From Bacteroidaceae bacterium (GTDB lineage: Bacteria; Bacteroidota; Bacteroidia; Bacteroidales; Bacteroidaceae), in assembly GCA_017546785.1 (NCBI GenBank), contig JAFYRW010000042.1, positions 62,001 to 126,000 of the forward strand: 64,000 nucleotides of DNA, read 5' to 3'. The notes below the pieces were generated by a model, which did no database searches, was not told where the DNA came from, and saw only the letters and a program-made list of their open reading frames with translations. The position numbers were made by a program, and so were the translations under genes. Every line of letters starts with the position of its first letter. Within the stretch, counting starts at the first letter, position 1. This document shows positions 27,138 through 36,133 of this stretch, one piece after another.

Positions 27138-29345
27138 ATGAGAAAGCTTTTTGTGCTGATACTCTCGCTCTCGATATTCGCGGTGTCGGGTGCGCAGGAG
27201 ATTGGGGAGCAGCATCTGCAGGAGATTACTATCTCGAGTAGCCGTTGGAGCGAGAGGAACGAACTGTTGCCTGTGAAAATATCGCATATAAATTTTGAGG
27301 ATGCCAATCAGTATAATCTGCAGACGGCAGCCGACCTTTTGGGAGTGTCGGGCGAGGTATTTATACAAAAGAGCCAATATGGTGGCGGTAGCCCTATGAT
27401 AAGGGGCTTTGCCACCAACAGATTGGTGTATAGTGTCGATGGGGTGCGTATGAATAATGCAATCTTCCGTTCGGGCAATTTGCAGAATGTCATATCACTC
27501 GACCCTTTTGCCATTGGCCGCACCGAGGTTCTTTTCGGTCCGGGTGCCGTAAGCTATGGCAGCGATGCCATCGGCGGTGCTATGGTATTCAATACATTGC
27601 AGGCAAGGCTCTCGGGCTCAAACGAAAAGCCGCTCTTCTATGGTTCGGCAACAGTGCGTACCGCAACAGCCTCGGACGAACTTACAGGACACATTCATTT
27701 TGGAGTAGGTTTTAAAAGATTGGCTTTTCTCACAAGCTTGACATACTCCGATTATAAAGACCTTAAGCAGGGAAAGTATGGCCCCGAGGAGTATATAATG
27801 CCTTATGTGGTTATTCCCGAGTATTGCCGCGAGGGGGTAAGCGACTGTGTTACTCTCAACAACGATATTCGCAAGCAGAGCCCCAGCGGCTATTCCCAGC
27901 TTAATTTTATGCAGAAGGTGCGCTATTCGGTAAACGATGATTGGAATATAGAGTATGCCTTTCATCTTAGCGGAACGTCGGAGTATGCCCGTTACGACAG
28001 GCATCAGCGTATGCGCAACGACCTTCCTCGTTATGCCGAATGGAACTACGGCCCTCAAAAATGGATGATGAACCATATAAAGGTTGATAATTCAAACGGT
28101 AATCTCCTTTACGACTCGTTGAGACTTAATATCGCCCTACAGAATTTTGCCGAGAGCCGCATAAGCCGCGATTTTAATAAGCCCAACCGCGAGACACAGA
28201 GCGAAAAGGTTGATGCCTATAGTGTGAATGTGGATTTTCGTAAAGCTCTCGCCCATAATATGCAGCTTTTTTATGGCGCAGAGTATGTGCAGAATAATGT
28301 GCGCTCGACAGCATTCGGCACAGACGTTACTACCGGCGAGACAACAAAAATAGCGTCGCGCTACCCAAAGGCCGAGTGGTACAGCGCGGGCATCTACTCG
28401 CAATTCGAATGGCAACTGAACAATTGGGTGAATATTGCTGCGGGCGTACGTTACAATCACTATATCATAGATTCAGACTTTTCTACTGTCGGATACGCTG
28501 TTCCTTTCGGGAATATGCAGCACTCCGACAAAGGTAGCATCAGCGGAAATATAGGTGTCAATTGGCGACCATCGAACAGCTGGCTCGTGAGGGCTAACTA
28601 TGCTCGTGGCTTCCGCGCTCCTAATGTCGATGATATGGGCAAGCTCTTTGATAGTGCCGACGGTTGCGTGACAGTGCCTAATCCTCAGCTTGAGCCTGAG
28701 TATGCCGATAATATAGAGGCGGGTGTGGTAAAACATTTCGGACGCTATCTTAAAATGGATATTACAGCATATTACACTCATTTGAGCAATGCCATTGTGT
28801 GTCGCAACTACACATTCGCAGGAAGCGAATATATGCAATATGGTGGCGAGGAGTGTCGCGTGCAGGCTCTGCAGAATGCCGCTGTTGCCAATGTGTGCGG
28901 AGTGCAGGTTAGTGTTGAGTCGCGCTTCGCAAAATGGTTCTATGCTGCGGCATATGCCAATTGGCAGTATGGCCGCGAGGAACTTGACAATGGCGATGTT
29001 TCCCCATCGCGTCACGCTGCGCCATTTTTTGGACGTGCCGCTGTCGGCTTTTCCAATGCCCGTTTGACGGCAGAGATTTTTACGCAGTTTCAGGCGGAAC
29101 GCAAGGCCGATGATATGCCCGAGGAGGAGAAGGATAAGAAAGAATTCTATGCTCTTGACGAGTCGGGTAATGTCTATTCTCCCGGATGGATGACTCTCAA
29201 TGCCCGTATGTCGTATCGCATAATGGAGGGCTTTTATTTGAATACCACATTGGAGAATATTCTAGATAAAAGATATAGGCCGTATAGCTGCGGAATAAGC
29301 GCCCCCGGACGCAATTTCACTCTCAGCCTGACCTATACTCTCTAA
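27138..29345 (+). CDS. TonB-dependent outer-membrane receptor (haem/siderophore-receptor-like)
   Basis: The 735-residue receptor has a signal peptide (residues 1-19) and a short N terminus with TonB box-like LQEITISSS, and no carboxypeptidase-like domain, so it is not SusC class. The plug contains GGGSPMIRGFATNRLVYSVD and GAVSYGSDAIGGAM, and the C terminus is the barrel ending LSLTYTL. In the barrel GFRAPNVDD followed by VPNPQLEPEY resembles the FRAP and NPDL boxes of haem and siderophore receptors, but the histidine often found between them in haem receptors is absent. It follows the second beta-propeller gene by 17 bases, so all three genes are probably one operon. Cargo unknown, with haem or an iron complex a reasonable guess. 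Confidence 0.88.
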   Translation: MRKLFVLILSLSIFAVSGAQEIGEQHLQEITISSSRWSERNELLPVKISHINFEDANQYNLQTAADLLGVSGEVFIQKSQYGGGSPMIRGFATNRLVYSVDGVRMNNAIFRSGNLQNVISLDPFAIGRTEVLFGPGAVSYGSDAIGGAMVFNTLQARLSGSNEKPLFYGSATVRTATASDELTGHIHFGVGFKRLAFLTSLTYSDYKDLKQGKYGPEEYIMPYVVIPEYCREGVSDCVTLNNDIRKQSPSGYSQLNFMQKVRYSVNDDWNIEYAFHLSGTSEYARYDRHQRMRNDLPRYAEWNYGPQKWMMNHIKVDNSNGNLLYDSLRLNIALQNFAESRISRDFNKPNRETQSEKVDAYSVNVDFRKALAHNMQLFYGAEYVQNNVRSTAFGTDVTTGETTKIASRYPKAEWYSAGIYSQFEWQLNNWVNIAAGVRYNHYIIDSDFSTVGYAVPFGNMQHSDKGSISGNIGVNWRPSNSWLVRANYARGFRAPNVDDMGKLFDSADGCVTVPNPQLEPEYADNIEAGVVKHFGRYLKMDITAYYTHLSNAIVCRNYTFAGSEYMQYGGEECRVQALQNAAVANVCGVQVSVESRFAKWFYAAAYANWQYGREELDNGDVSPSRHAAPFFGRAAVGFSNARLTAEIFTQFQAERKADDMPEEEKDKKEFYALDESGNVYSPGWMTLNARMSYRIMEGFYLNTTLENILDKRYRPYSCGISAPGRNFTLSLTYTL

Positions 29346-29371
29346 ATGCTGTCTGATAAAATAAATAATTG

Positions 29372-29379
29372 TATCTTTG
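29372..29379 (+). promoter_or_regulatory. -7 element directly abutting a start codon
   Basis: TATCTTTG fits TAnnTTTG exactly and ends 4 bases before the ATG at 29384, so transcription should begin at or next to the start codon. The -33 region is weak (TCTG at 29352-29355). Confidence 0.5.
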
Positions 29380-29383
29380 CACT

Positions 29384-30244
29384 ATGCATACAATTCTTAT
29401 AACAGGAGCAAGCGGCTTTGTCGGCAGCCGCTTTGTTTGTCGATGGGGAGGAGCCTACCGACTGCTCACTCCTACACACGCCGAGCTTGATATTACAGAC
29501 GCTGATTCTGTAAACAGTTTTTTTGTGAATAATCGTCCCGATGCAGTGCTTCATCTTGCAGCAATATCAAATACGGGCTATTGCGAAGAGCACCCCGAGG
29601 AGAGTCTGCTGGTGAATGTGCAGGGCGCTGTAAACGTTGCACGTGCCGCAGCCTCGTGTGGAGCAAAGCTGGTCTTTTTCTCGAGCGATCAGGTATATAA
29701 TGGAAATTGGGAGAGTGGATTGCTCAAGGAGGATGTTCATCTGTCGCCCGAGACTGTATATGCGCGCCATAAATTACAGGCTGAGCAATTGGTTGCCGCC
29801 GCTTGTCCCGGCTCCGTTATACTGCGTGCTACGTGGATGTACGACAAGGATGTTGAAGGCCTACCTACACACAATAATTTTGTGCTTAACATACGCCGTG
29901 CGGTAGCAGAAAAGAGCCTGCTTATGCTGCCTATGCGCGAATATCGCGGAATAACGTGGGTGCGCGAGGCTGTAGAAATGTTGCCATATGCCTTTAATTT
30001 GTGTGGCGGTGTCTATAATTATGGCTCCGAGAACCGCTTGAATACCTACGAGACAGGCTGCTGCTTCCTTGAAATGTTGGCTACCGGCGTTAAAGCCGAG
30101 ACTATTCTGCAGCCCGATATTGAGCGCTATCCTCTGCACGAGCGCAATATATCAATCTCGACCGAAAAGGTTGTACGTGCCTCGGCCTATAATATCTGCT
30201 TCTGCGATACTCTAGGTGGATTAAGAATGTTCTTAGAGCAGTAA
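29384..30244 (+). CDS. SDR-type NAD(P)-dependent sugar-nucleotide reductase (RmlD-like)
   Basis: The 286-residue protein has an N-terminal Rossmann fold (TILITGASGFVGSRF, GxxGxxG nucleotide motif at about residues 8-14). A Ser-Asp pair in FFSSDQVYNG and the active-site Tyr-x-x-x-Lys in VYARHKLQAEQ follow. Together with VLHLAAISNTGYCEEHPEESLLVNVQGAVNVA this resembles dTDP-4-dehydrorhamnose reductase (RmlD) and related epimerases. The rest of the rml pathway is not adjacent, so the exact substrate is unknown. The start at 29384 is preferred because an upstream in-frame TTG/ATG at 29369 lies within the promoter. The mRNA may be leaderless. Confidence 0.8.
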   Translation: MHTILITGASGFVGSRFVCRWGGAYRLLTPTHAELDITDADSVNSFFVNNRPDAVLHLAAISNTGYCEEHPEESLLVNVQGAVNVARAAASCGAKLVFFSSDQVYNGNWESGLLKEDVHLSPETVYARHKLQAEQLVAAACPGSVILRATWMYDKDVEGLPTHNNFVLNIRRAVAEKSLLMLPMREYRGITWVREAVEMLPYAFNLCGGVYNYGSENRLNTYETGCCFLEMLATGVKAETILQPDIERYPLHERNISISTEKVVRASAYNICFCDTLGGLRMFLEQ

Positions 30245-30267
30245 TTCTCTGATGACTTTAGACAAAT

Positions 30268-30299
30268 AAAAAACGGCTGTAATTTTACAGCCGTTTTTT
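30268..30299. terminator. Bidirectional terminator between convergent genes
   Basis: CGGCTGTAA and TTACAGCCG with a two-base loop, flanked by A6 and T6, lie between the convergent SDR and C1 peptidase genes. Confidence 0.9.
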
Positions 30300-30319
30300 A
30301 TTGTATCGAATGCTCTTGC

Positions 30320-31504
30320 TTATTTAAGACCTAGCTTCTTTGCAATGTGTTTGGGAAGAGCATCCTTGTGAACAACGATATTCATTGTCTTGTAGCGTGC
30401 AAAAGCCTTTGACGCATACCATATACCTTCGTATTTACCGCTCTTGCCCCAAGAGTTCTTGACCATATAATATTCGTTACCCTCCTGGTCCTTTGCGATA
30501 CCATAAATCTGCATACCGTGGTCGTCTGTAGTCTCCCAATTGTCATAAGCCTGCTGACGCTCCTCCTGTGTGCACCATTTCTGGGGCTGAGGCTTAGTTG
30601 TAAGCTTCTTCTCTGCGGGAGAGAGCTTCAACCAACGTGCCATATCAGAGCCGCTGAGCTCCTGAGCCTTCTCGTTATCGGGGAGAACAGCAACACCGTC
30701 GCGTGTGAATCCATTTTCGCTGACGTCGCTACCCCAAGCAATTGTGTAACCGTTCATAATGGCATTGTCGAATACCTCCATCAACTCGTCGATAGGAAGG
30801 TTGTAAGACTGGCCCCAACGCCAGTTATCCTGAATCTCGAGAGCAAAAGAGCTGTAGAAAGGATGGTGTGTGTAAGAGGTCAAAGATACATAATCCGAAG
30901 CCTTCAAGCCTGTTGATTTGTAGAACGATGCGGGAGTGTACTCCTTGCCGTTGTATGTGAACTTCTCGGGACGCTCACCAAGATAAATGTCGTGAACAGC
31001 CTGAATAGCCTTCTTCCAAAGAGGCTTGCCGTCGTTGCCTTTCTGAAGGCTCTGGTGCTTGCCTTTTGCAATTGCTGCAACAATAGCATCGCTGACTGCA
31101 GAAAGCTCATTGTGGTTGCTGAGTGTGTCGCCGTACATTACACCGGGGCGCATCTCAGACTCGGGAACGAGACCAAAAGCCTCCATACCATAAATTACAT
31201 CGTAGAATGAACCACCCTGAGAGAATGAAGCGTCGCCGTGTGTGCGGACAGCCTTGTCGGCACGGTCAAGATAGGTGTTGTGCACAATGTACATCTCAGA
31301 AAAGTCATACTCGCCTTTGCCCATACGCAACAACTCCGACTCGATGAATGCGAGTGAAGAGTAGCACCAGCAGGTTCCTGCGCGGTTCTGATTCTTGATA
31401 CTTGTGATGGGATTCTCCTTTACAACAGTAAATTCAAAGCCATCTTGTGCAAAAAGGTTTATGCCTGCAAAAGCCAAGGCAATAAAAAGAATAGTCTTTC
31501 TCAT
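30320..31504 (-). CDS. Secreted C1 family cysteine peptidase (bleomycin hydrolase/PepC-like)
   Basis: The 394-residue protein has a signal peptide (about residues 1-19, INLFA), so it works outside the cytoplasm, unlike classical PepC. The papain-fold catalytic residues are visible. Cys45 lies in NRAGTCWCYSS, His329 in DDHGMQIYG and Asn350 in VKNSWGKSG. Family members of the aminopeptidase C type trim N-terminal residues of peptides. The gene lies 23 bases after recA and probably shares its transcript, though a functional link is not obvious. The terminator follows the stop codon. Confidence 0.9.
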   Translation of the reverse strand: MRKTILFIALAFAGINLFAQDGFEFTVVKENPITSIKNQNRAGTCWCYSSLAFIESELLRMGKGEYDFSEMYIVHNTYLDRADKAVRTHGDASFSQGGSFYDVIYGMEAFGLVPESEMRPGVMYGDTLSNHNELSAVSDAIVAAIAKGKHQSLQKGNDGKPLWKKAIQAVHDIYLGERPEKFTYNGKEYTPASFYKSTGLKASDYVSLTSYTHHPFYSSFALEIQDNWRWGQSYNLPIDELMEVFDNAIMNGYTIAWGSDVSENGFTRDGVAVLPDNEKAQELSGSDMARWLKLSPAEKKLTTKPQPQKWCTQEERQQAYDNWETTDDHGMQIYGIAKDQEGNEYYMVKNSWGKSGKYEGIWYASKAFARYKTMNIVVHKDALPKHIAKKLGLK

Positions 31505-31527
31505 AATATTTTTTTCGTATTTGTTAT

Positions 31528-32571
31528 TTATTCGGCAGACTCGGGCGTAACCTCTACGCCTTTTATCGCGTCTGCAATTTTAGCCTCTAATTCTTCGGCA
31601 AGCTCGGGGTTGTCGGCAATAATAGCCTTTGTGCGGTCGCGTCCCTGCGCCAATTTTGTGTCGTTGTAGCTGAAGAATGAACCGCTCTTCTTAATTACTC
31701 CATAGGCAACGCCAAGGTCTACAATCTCGCCTACACGAGAGATTCCCTCGCCGAACATAATGTCGAATTCTGCTTTGCGGAAGGGGGGAGCAACCTTGTT
31801 CTTTACAACCTTTACACGTACAGAGTTACCGATGGCCTCTTCGCCCTCTTTGAGCTGGCTTACACGACGAATGTCGAGACGTACTGATGCGTAGAATTTG
31901 AGTGCGTTGCCTCCGGTTGTTGTCTCGGGATTGCCGAACATTACACCAATCTTCTCGCGTAACTGGTTGATGAAGATACAAGTGGTCTTTGTCTTGCTTA
32001 TTGCCGATGTCAGCTTACGCAATGCCTGAGACATAAGACGTGCCTGCAATCCAACTTTATTGTCGCCCATTTCACCTTCAATCTCTGCTTTGGGAGTAAG
32101 TGCTGCAACAGAGTCGATGACAATAATATCGATAGCCGATGAGCGGATAAGCTGCTCGGCAATTTCAAGAGCCTGCTCTCCGCAGTCGGGCTGTGAGATT
32201 AGCAGATTGTCTGTGTCTACTCCCAATTTCTGAGCATAGAAACGGTCGAATGCGTGCTCCGCGTCGATGATGGCTGCAATGCCGCCCATACGCTGAGCCT
32301 CGGCAATGGCGTGAATAGCCAATGTTGTCTTACCCGAAGACTCGGGACCGTAAATCTCAATTATACGGCCGCGAGGATAACCGCCTACGCCCAATGCCGC
32401 ATTAAGACCGACAGAACCCGAAGGAATTACATCAACATCCTCGTAGCTGTCGTCGCCCAGCTTCATAATAGAACCTTTTCCAAAGTTCTTCTCTATCTTA
32501 TCCATTGCAGCCTGGAGAGCTTTAAGCTTCTCCGATGCTGCAACATTTTCCAATTCCTCTTTTTTTGCCAT
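31528..32571 (-). CDS. recA: Recombinase RecA
   Basis: The 347-residue RecA binds single-stranded DNA, drives homologous recombination and promotes LexA-type cleavage. Walker [10 protein letters not shown] is at residues 75-83, Walker B in [10 protein letters not shown], and the L2 loop region in [17 protein letters not shown]. The start is the ATG at 32571; an upstream in-frame TTG at 32580 is rejected because RecA proteins begin near MAKKEE. It follows the dehydrogenase gene by 17 bases and precedes the C1 peptidase by 23, so it seems to be in a three-gene operon. No LexA box was identified. Confidence 0.97.
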   Translation of the reverse strand: MAKKEELENVAASEKLKALQAAMDKIEKNFGKGSIMKLGDDSYEDVDVIPSGSVGLNAALGVGGYPRGRIIEIYGPESSGKTTLAIHAIAEAQRMGGIAAIIDAEHAFDRFYAQKLGVDTDNLLISQPDCGEQALEIAEQLIRSSAIDIIVIDSVAALTPKAEIEGEMGDNKVGLQARLMSQALRKLTSAISKTKTTCIFINQLREKIGVMFGNPETTTGGNALKFYASVRLDIRRVSQLKEGEEAIGNSVRVKVVKNKVAPPFRKAEFDIMFGEGISRVGEIVDLGVAYGVIKKSGSFFSYNDTKLAQGRDRTKAIIADNPELAEELEAKIADAIKGVEVTPESAE

Positions 32572-32588
32572 TTTAATCAATTAAGGTA

Positions 32589-32987
32589 TTAAAGTTCCAA
32601 ATCCTGGTCAAACTCCTCGTGCCAAGGAAGACCCTGAATGTTCAACTGCTCCATAAATGGATCGGGATCGAACTGCTCTACGTTCCATACACCGGGCTTG
32701 CGCCATAGGCCTTTGATGAACATCATTGCTCCAATCATTGCGGGTACGCCGGTTGTGTAGCTTACGCCCTGCATTCCTGTCTCTTTGTATGCCTCCTGAT
32801 GGCTGCAGTTGTTGTAAACGTAGTATGTGCGCTCCTTGCCATCTTTGATACCACGGATACGGCAACCGATAGAGGTCTCACCCTCGTAATTCTCGCCGAG
32901 GTCCTGAGGATTGGGAAGAACAGCCTTAAGGAACTGCAAGGGAACGATTTTCTGACCGTTGTAGTCAATCTCGTCGATACGTGCCAT
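32589..32987 (-). CDS. C-terminal part of a split saccharopine-dehydrogenase-family gene
   Basis: The 132-residue frame from ATG 32987 encodes the C-terminal domain of the same protein whose N-terminal part ends at 33006. It is in the same frame, and translation without the TGA at 33006-33008 would continue directly into VIQNIGMARIDE. Conserved blocks NPQDLGENYEGETSIGCRIRG and NNCSHQEAYKETG are intact, so the loss is recent. If translated separately it would need reinitiation at the ATG 18 bases below the stop. It lacks the nucleotide-binding domain and is not expected to act alone. Confidence 0.75.
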   Translation of the reverse strand: MARIDEIDYNGQKIVPLQFLKAVLPNPQDLGENYEGETSIGCRIRGIKDGKERTYYVYNNCSHQEAYKETGMQGVSYTTGVPAMIGAMMFIKGLWRKPGVWNVEQFDPDPFMEQLNIQGLPWHEEFDQDLEL

Positions 32988-33005
32988 ACCGATATTCTGA
33001 ATTAC

Positions 33006-33782
33006 TCACAAGTGAGTAAGATATTCCTGACCGAATGTCATCCAGAAGCGTGCACGCTTGATTGTGGGATAGTTCTTTGTCAAAGACTCCAACTCTTCGT
33101 GGAAGAGAAGATAAGACTCGCGAGGACCGATGTTGGGGTATGTCAAAGGTTTGTGAATCTCCAACGCTCCTGTCTCAACCCATTTGCCATCCTCGTAGTA
33201 ACGTCCCTTCTGAGTAATCTCGCGGATGTTGATCTCTGGGTTGAAGTTTGTTGCAAATGCTTTGTGGTGGTTACCGGCGTTGCAGTCTACAATGTCAAGA
33301 TAGTGAATCTCGTCGAAATAGTGCTTTGCAGCATAGGCTGTGTACACACCGCTTACTCCCGGGTCGAATCCGCAACCGAGGATAGCTGTTAGGCCGGCCT
33401 CTTTGAAGCGGTCGTGGTAAGCCCACTGCCAGCTATACTCAAAGTGAGCCTCGTCTTTGGGCTCGTAGTTGGCTGTGTCGAGATAGTTTACGCCGCACTG
33501 CAAGCAAGCCTCCATAATTGTAAGGTCCTGATAGGGTAGGGCCACGTTGATAACAATCTCGGGCTTGAACTCGTTGAACAACGCTACAAGCGCCTCAACG
33601 CTGTCTGCATCCACTGCGGCAGTCTTTATGTTGGGATTGCCAATTGCCTTAACTATTGCGTCGCACTTTGAACGTGTGCGGCTCGCAATCATAATTTCGG
33701 TAAACACTTCGCTGTTCTGAGCGACCTTAAAAGCGGCTACGGTACCTACTCCTCCCGCGCCGATGATTAAAACTTTTGCCAT
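33006..33782 (-). CDS. N-terminal part of carboxynorspermidine/saccharopine dehydrogenase, ended by in-frame TGA
   Basis: The 258-residue fragment has the Rossmann motif VLIIGAGGVGTVA and the catalytic-domain segments GCGFDPGVSGVYTAYA and DCNAGNHHKAFATNFNPEIN. Bacteroidales homologues of about 397 residues annotated as saccharopine dehydrogenase are best understood as carboxy(nor)spermidine dehydrogenase, which joins aspartate semialdehyde to a polyamine. Here the frame stops after FGQEYLTHL where homologues, from memory, carry Arg, so CGA to TGA is the simplest change. The two frames together give 397 codons. It is the first gene of the recA operon. Either a pseudogene, a sequencing or assembly error, or readthrough. 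Confidence 0.8.
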   Translation of the reverse strand: MAKVLIIGAGGVGTVAAFKVAQNSEVFTEIMIASRTRSKCDAIVKAIGNPNIKTAAVDADSVEALVALFNEFKPEIVINVALPYQDLTIMEACLQCGVNYLDTANYEPKDEAHFEYSWQWAYHDRFKEAGLTAILGCGFDPGVSGVYTAYAAKHYFDEIHYLDIVDCNAGNHHKAFATNFNPEINIREITQKGRYYEDGKWVETGALEIHKPLTYPNIGPRESYLLFHEELESLTKNYPTIKRARFWMTFGQEYLTHL

Positions 33783-33889
33783 TTTCTTTTAAGTTTGTTT
33801 ATGAATAAATCGTTTGTTGTTGTTCTATTGTCTTTATGGTATAAAGTGTGGATAATTATGATAAATGCACACGTTACCATTATAAGATG

Positions 33890-33921
33890 CGAAGATAGCA
33901 TAAAAGATGTGCAAAAGCAAA
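33890..33921 (-). promoter_or_regulatory. Promoter of the dehydrogenase-recA operon
   Basis: On the minus strand -33 TTTG (plus 33918-33921) and -7 TATCTTCG (plus 33890-33897) are 20 bases apart. The leader is roughly 100 bases, and no ribosome-binding site or riboswitch structure is obvious in it. Confidence 0.55.
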
Positions 33922-33983
33922 TTTTCAATTCCTATTTTTTAGTGTAGCATAAATATTGCTTCAAAGAGGCATAAATAGGGCTC

Positions 33984-34053
33984 TGTGTCATATTTTACTG
34001 ACACATTGTCATATTTTCTTTCGTGTGGATAGTGTCAAATTGTGAGTATGACA
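33984..34053 (+). promoter_or_regulatory. Cluster of TGTCA/TGACA repeats upstream of dnaK
   Basis: A perfect 7-bp inverted repeat TGTGTCA-N8-TGACACA (33984-34005) is followed by a TGTCA at 34007-34011. A looser pair, TGTCA at 34033-34037 and TGACA at 34049-34053, comes next. TGTCATATTTT is directly repeated at 33986 and 34007. The array ends 23 bases before a sigma-54-like promoter, the distance expected of a proximal activator site array. Confidence 0.5.
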
Positions 34054-34076
34054 AAATTTACATTGCAAAATAGCGG

Positions 34077-34093
34077 TTGGCACAAACTTTGTA
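34077..34093 (+). promoter_or_regulatory. Sigma-54-like -24/-12 promoter of dnaK
   Basis: TTGGCACA and TTTGTA fit the -24 (TGGCAC) and -12 (TTGCA) elements. The GG at 34079-34080 is 10 bases before G34091, so only the C of the -12 GC is replaced by T. Transcription should start near 34104, giving a ~60-base leader. That leader includes CGAACAAAAGTTCG (34110-34123), a small hairpin. Confidence 0.45.
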
Positions 34094-34163
34094 TAAAAGA
34101 CTGTGACGGCGAACAAAAGTTCGTTCTTTAAAGTTGAAATAACAAATAAAAAATATTAAGATT

Positions 34164-36062
34164 ATGGGAAAAATTATTGGAATTGACTTAGGTACTACAA
34201 ACTCTTGTGTTGCAGTTTTTGAGGGTAACGAGCCCGTGGTAATAACCAACAGCGAGGGTAAACGCACAACTCCTTCTATCGTATCGTTCGACAACAACGG
34301 AGAGCGTAAGGTCGGTGACCCTGCAAAGCGTCAGGCAATCACAAACCCCAAACGTACAATCTTCTCTATCAAACGTTTTATGGGAGAGAATTGGGCACAG
34401 GTACAGAAAGAGATTACTCGCGTACCTTATACAGTAGTAAACGAGAATAATATGCCTCGTGTAGACATCGACGGCCGCCTTTACACTCCTCAGGAGATTT
34501 CGGCTATGGTGCTTCAGAAGATGAAAAAGACTGCCGAGGATTATCTTGGTCAGGAGGTAACAGAGGCTGTTATCACAGTGCCCGCATACTTCTCTGATTC
34601 ACAGCGTCAGGCTACAAAAGAGGCTGGACAGATTGCCGGTCTTGAGGTTAAGCGTATCGTGAATGAGCCTACAGCCGCAGCTCTTGCATACGGTGTAGAC
34701 AAGGCAAACAAGGACATGAAGATTGCAGTGTTCGACCTTGGTGGCGGTACATTCGATATTTCAATCCTTGAGTTTGGTGGCGGTGTATTCGAGGTTCTCT
34801 CTACAAACGGTGACACTCACCTCGGAGGTGATGACTTTGACCAGGTAATTATCGACTGGTTGGCCGATGAGTTCAAGGCCGAGGAGGGAATGGATCTTAA
34901 GAGCGATCCTATGGCATTGCAGCGCCTTAAGGAGGCTGCCGAGAAGGCTAAGATTGAGTTGTCTTCTACTACATCTACCGAGATTAACCTCCCCTATATT
35001 ACAGCGACAGCAACAGGTCCTAAGCACCTTGTAAGAACATTGACACGCGCAAAATTCGAGTCTTTGGCACACAGCCTCATTCAGGCTTGTCTTGAGCCCT
35101 GTAAGAAGGCTATGAGCGACGCAGGATTGAGCAATTCTGAGATTGACGAGGTAATCCTAGTGGGTGGTTCAAGCCGTATCCCTGCTGTTCAGAAACTGGT
35201 TGAGGATTACTTTGGCAAGGCTCCTTCAAAGGGTGTGAATCCCGACGAGGTAGTAGCTGTAGGTGCTGCTATTCAGGGTGCTATCCTCAACAACGAGGGT
35301 GGAGTAGGTGACATTGTATTGCTCGACGTTACTCCCCTTTCAATGGGTATCGAGACTCTCGGCGGTGTAATGACAAAACTAATCGAGGCAAACACCACAA
35401 TCCCCTGCAAGAAGAGCGAGACATTCTCTACTGCTGCTGACAACCAGACAGAGGTAACAATCCACGTACTACAGGGTGAGCGTCCTATGGCTGCACAGAA
35501 TAAGTCAATCGGACAGTTCAACCTTACAGGAATTGCTCCCGCACGCCGCGGCGTTCCTCAGATTGAGGTAACATTCGACATTGACGCTAACGGTATCCTC
35601 AAGGTGTCGGCAAAGGATAAGGCTACCGGTAAGGAGCAGGCTATTCGCATCGAGGCATCTTCGGGTCTTAGCAAGGAGGAGATTGAGCGTATGAAGGCCG
35701 AGGCAGAGGCAAATGCTGATGCAGACAAGAAGGAGCGCGAGAAAATCGATAAATTGAATCAGGCCGACTCAATGGTATTCCAGACAGAGAATCAGTTGAA
35801 GGAGTTGGGCGACAAGCTTCCCGCCGACAAGAAGGGTGCTATTGAGGCTGCTGTACAGAAGCTTAAGGATGCTCACAAGGCACAGGATATTGCAGCTATC
35901 GATGCAGCAATAGAGGAACTTAACAATGCTTGGCAGGCTGCCAGCGCCGAGATGTACGCACAGAGCGGTGCACAGGGTGCAGGCGCTCAGGGTGCCGACA
36001 ATCAGAGCAGCCAGAATTCTAACGACAATGTTCAGGATGCTGAGTTCGAAGAAGTCAAGTAA
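34164..36062 (+). CDS. dnaK: Chaperone DnaK (Hsp70)
   Basis: The 632-residue cytoplasmic Hsp70 begins [18 protein letters not shown]. The ATPase domain includes [15 protein letters not shown] and [14 protein letters not shown]. The interdomain linker is in [18 protein letters not shown], and the peptide-binding domain follows. The C-terminal lid ends in a Gly/Gln/Ser-rich tail and DAEFEEVK, the conserved DnaK terminus. DnaJ and GrpE are not adjacent. No CIRCE operator (TTAGCACTC-type) was found upstream; instead there is a sigma-54-like promoter with inverted repeats. A clear terminator follows. Confidence 0.97.
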   Translation: MGKIIGIDLGTTNSCVAVFEGNEPVVITNSEGKRTTPSIVSFDNNGERKVGDPAKRQAITNPKRTIFSIKRFMGENWAQVQKEITRVPYTVVNENNMPRVDIDGRLYTPQEISAMVLQKMKKTAEDYLGQEVTEAVITVPAYFSDSQRQATKEAGQIAGLEVKRIVNEPTAAALAYGVDKANKDMKIAVFDLGGGTFDISILEFGGGVFEVLSTNGDTHLGGDDFDQVIIDWLADEFKAEEGMDLKSDPMALQRLKEAAEKAKIELSSTTSTEINLPYITATATGPKHLVRTLTRAKFESLAHSLIQACLEPCKKAMSDAGLSNSEIDEVILVGGSSRIPAVQKLVEDYFGKAPSKGVNPDEVVAVGAAIQGAILNNEGGVGDIVLLDVTPLSMGIETLGGVMTKLIEANTTIPCKKSETFSTAADNQTEVTIHVLQGERPMAAQNKSIGQFNLTGIAPARRGVPQIEVTFDIDANGILKVSAKDKATGKEQAIRIEASSGLSKEEIERMKAEAEANADADKKEREKIDKLNQADSMVFQTENQLKELGDKLPADKKGAIEAAVQKLKDAHKAQDIAAIDAAIEELNNAWQAASAEMYAQSGAQGAGAQGADNQSSQNSNDNVQDAEFEEVK

Positions 36063-36081
36063 TATAAACCCCATTATAAAG

Positions 36082-36114
36082 AAAGAGCAACTGTCAAATA
36101 GGCAGTTGCTCTTT
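36082..36114 (+). terminator. Terminator of dnaK
   Basis: AAAGAGCAACTG and CAGTTGCTCTTT form a 12-bp stem with a 9-base loop, followed by TTTATTTTTT. It can also serve the convergent DUF5106-like gene. Confidence 0.9.
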
Positions 36115-36133
36115 TTATTTTTTCGGTTATTTA

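Noticed and set aside
34000-34163. CIRCE heat-shock operator upstream of dnaK
   Set aside because: The TTAGCACTC-N9-GAGTGCTAA pattern is absent; a different repeat type is present.
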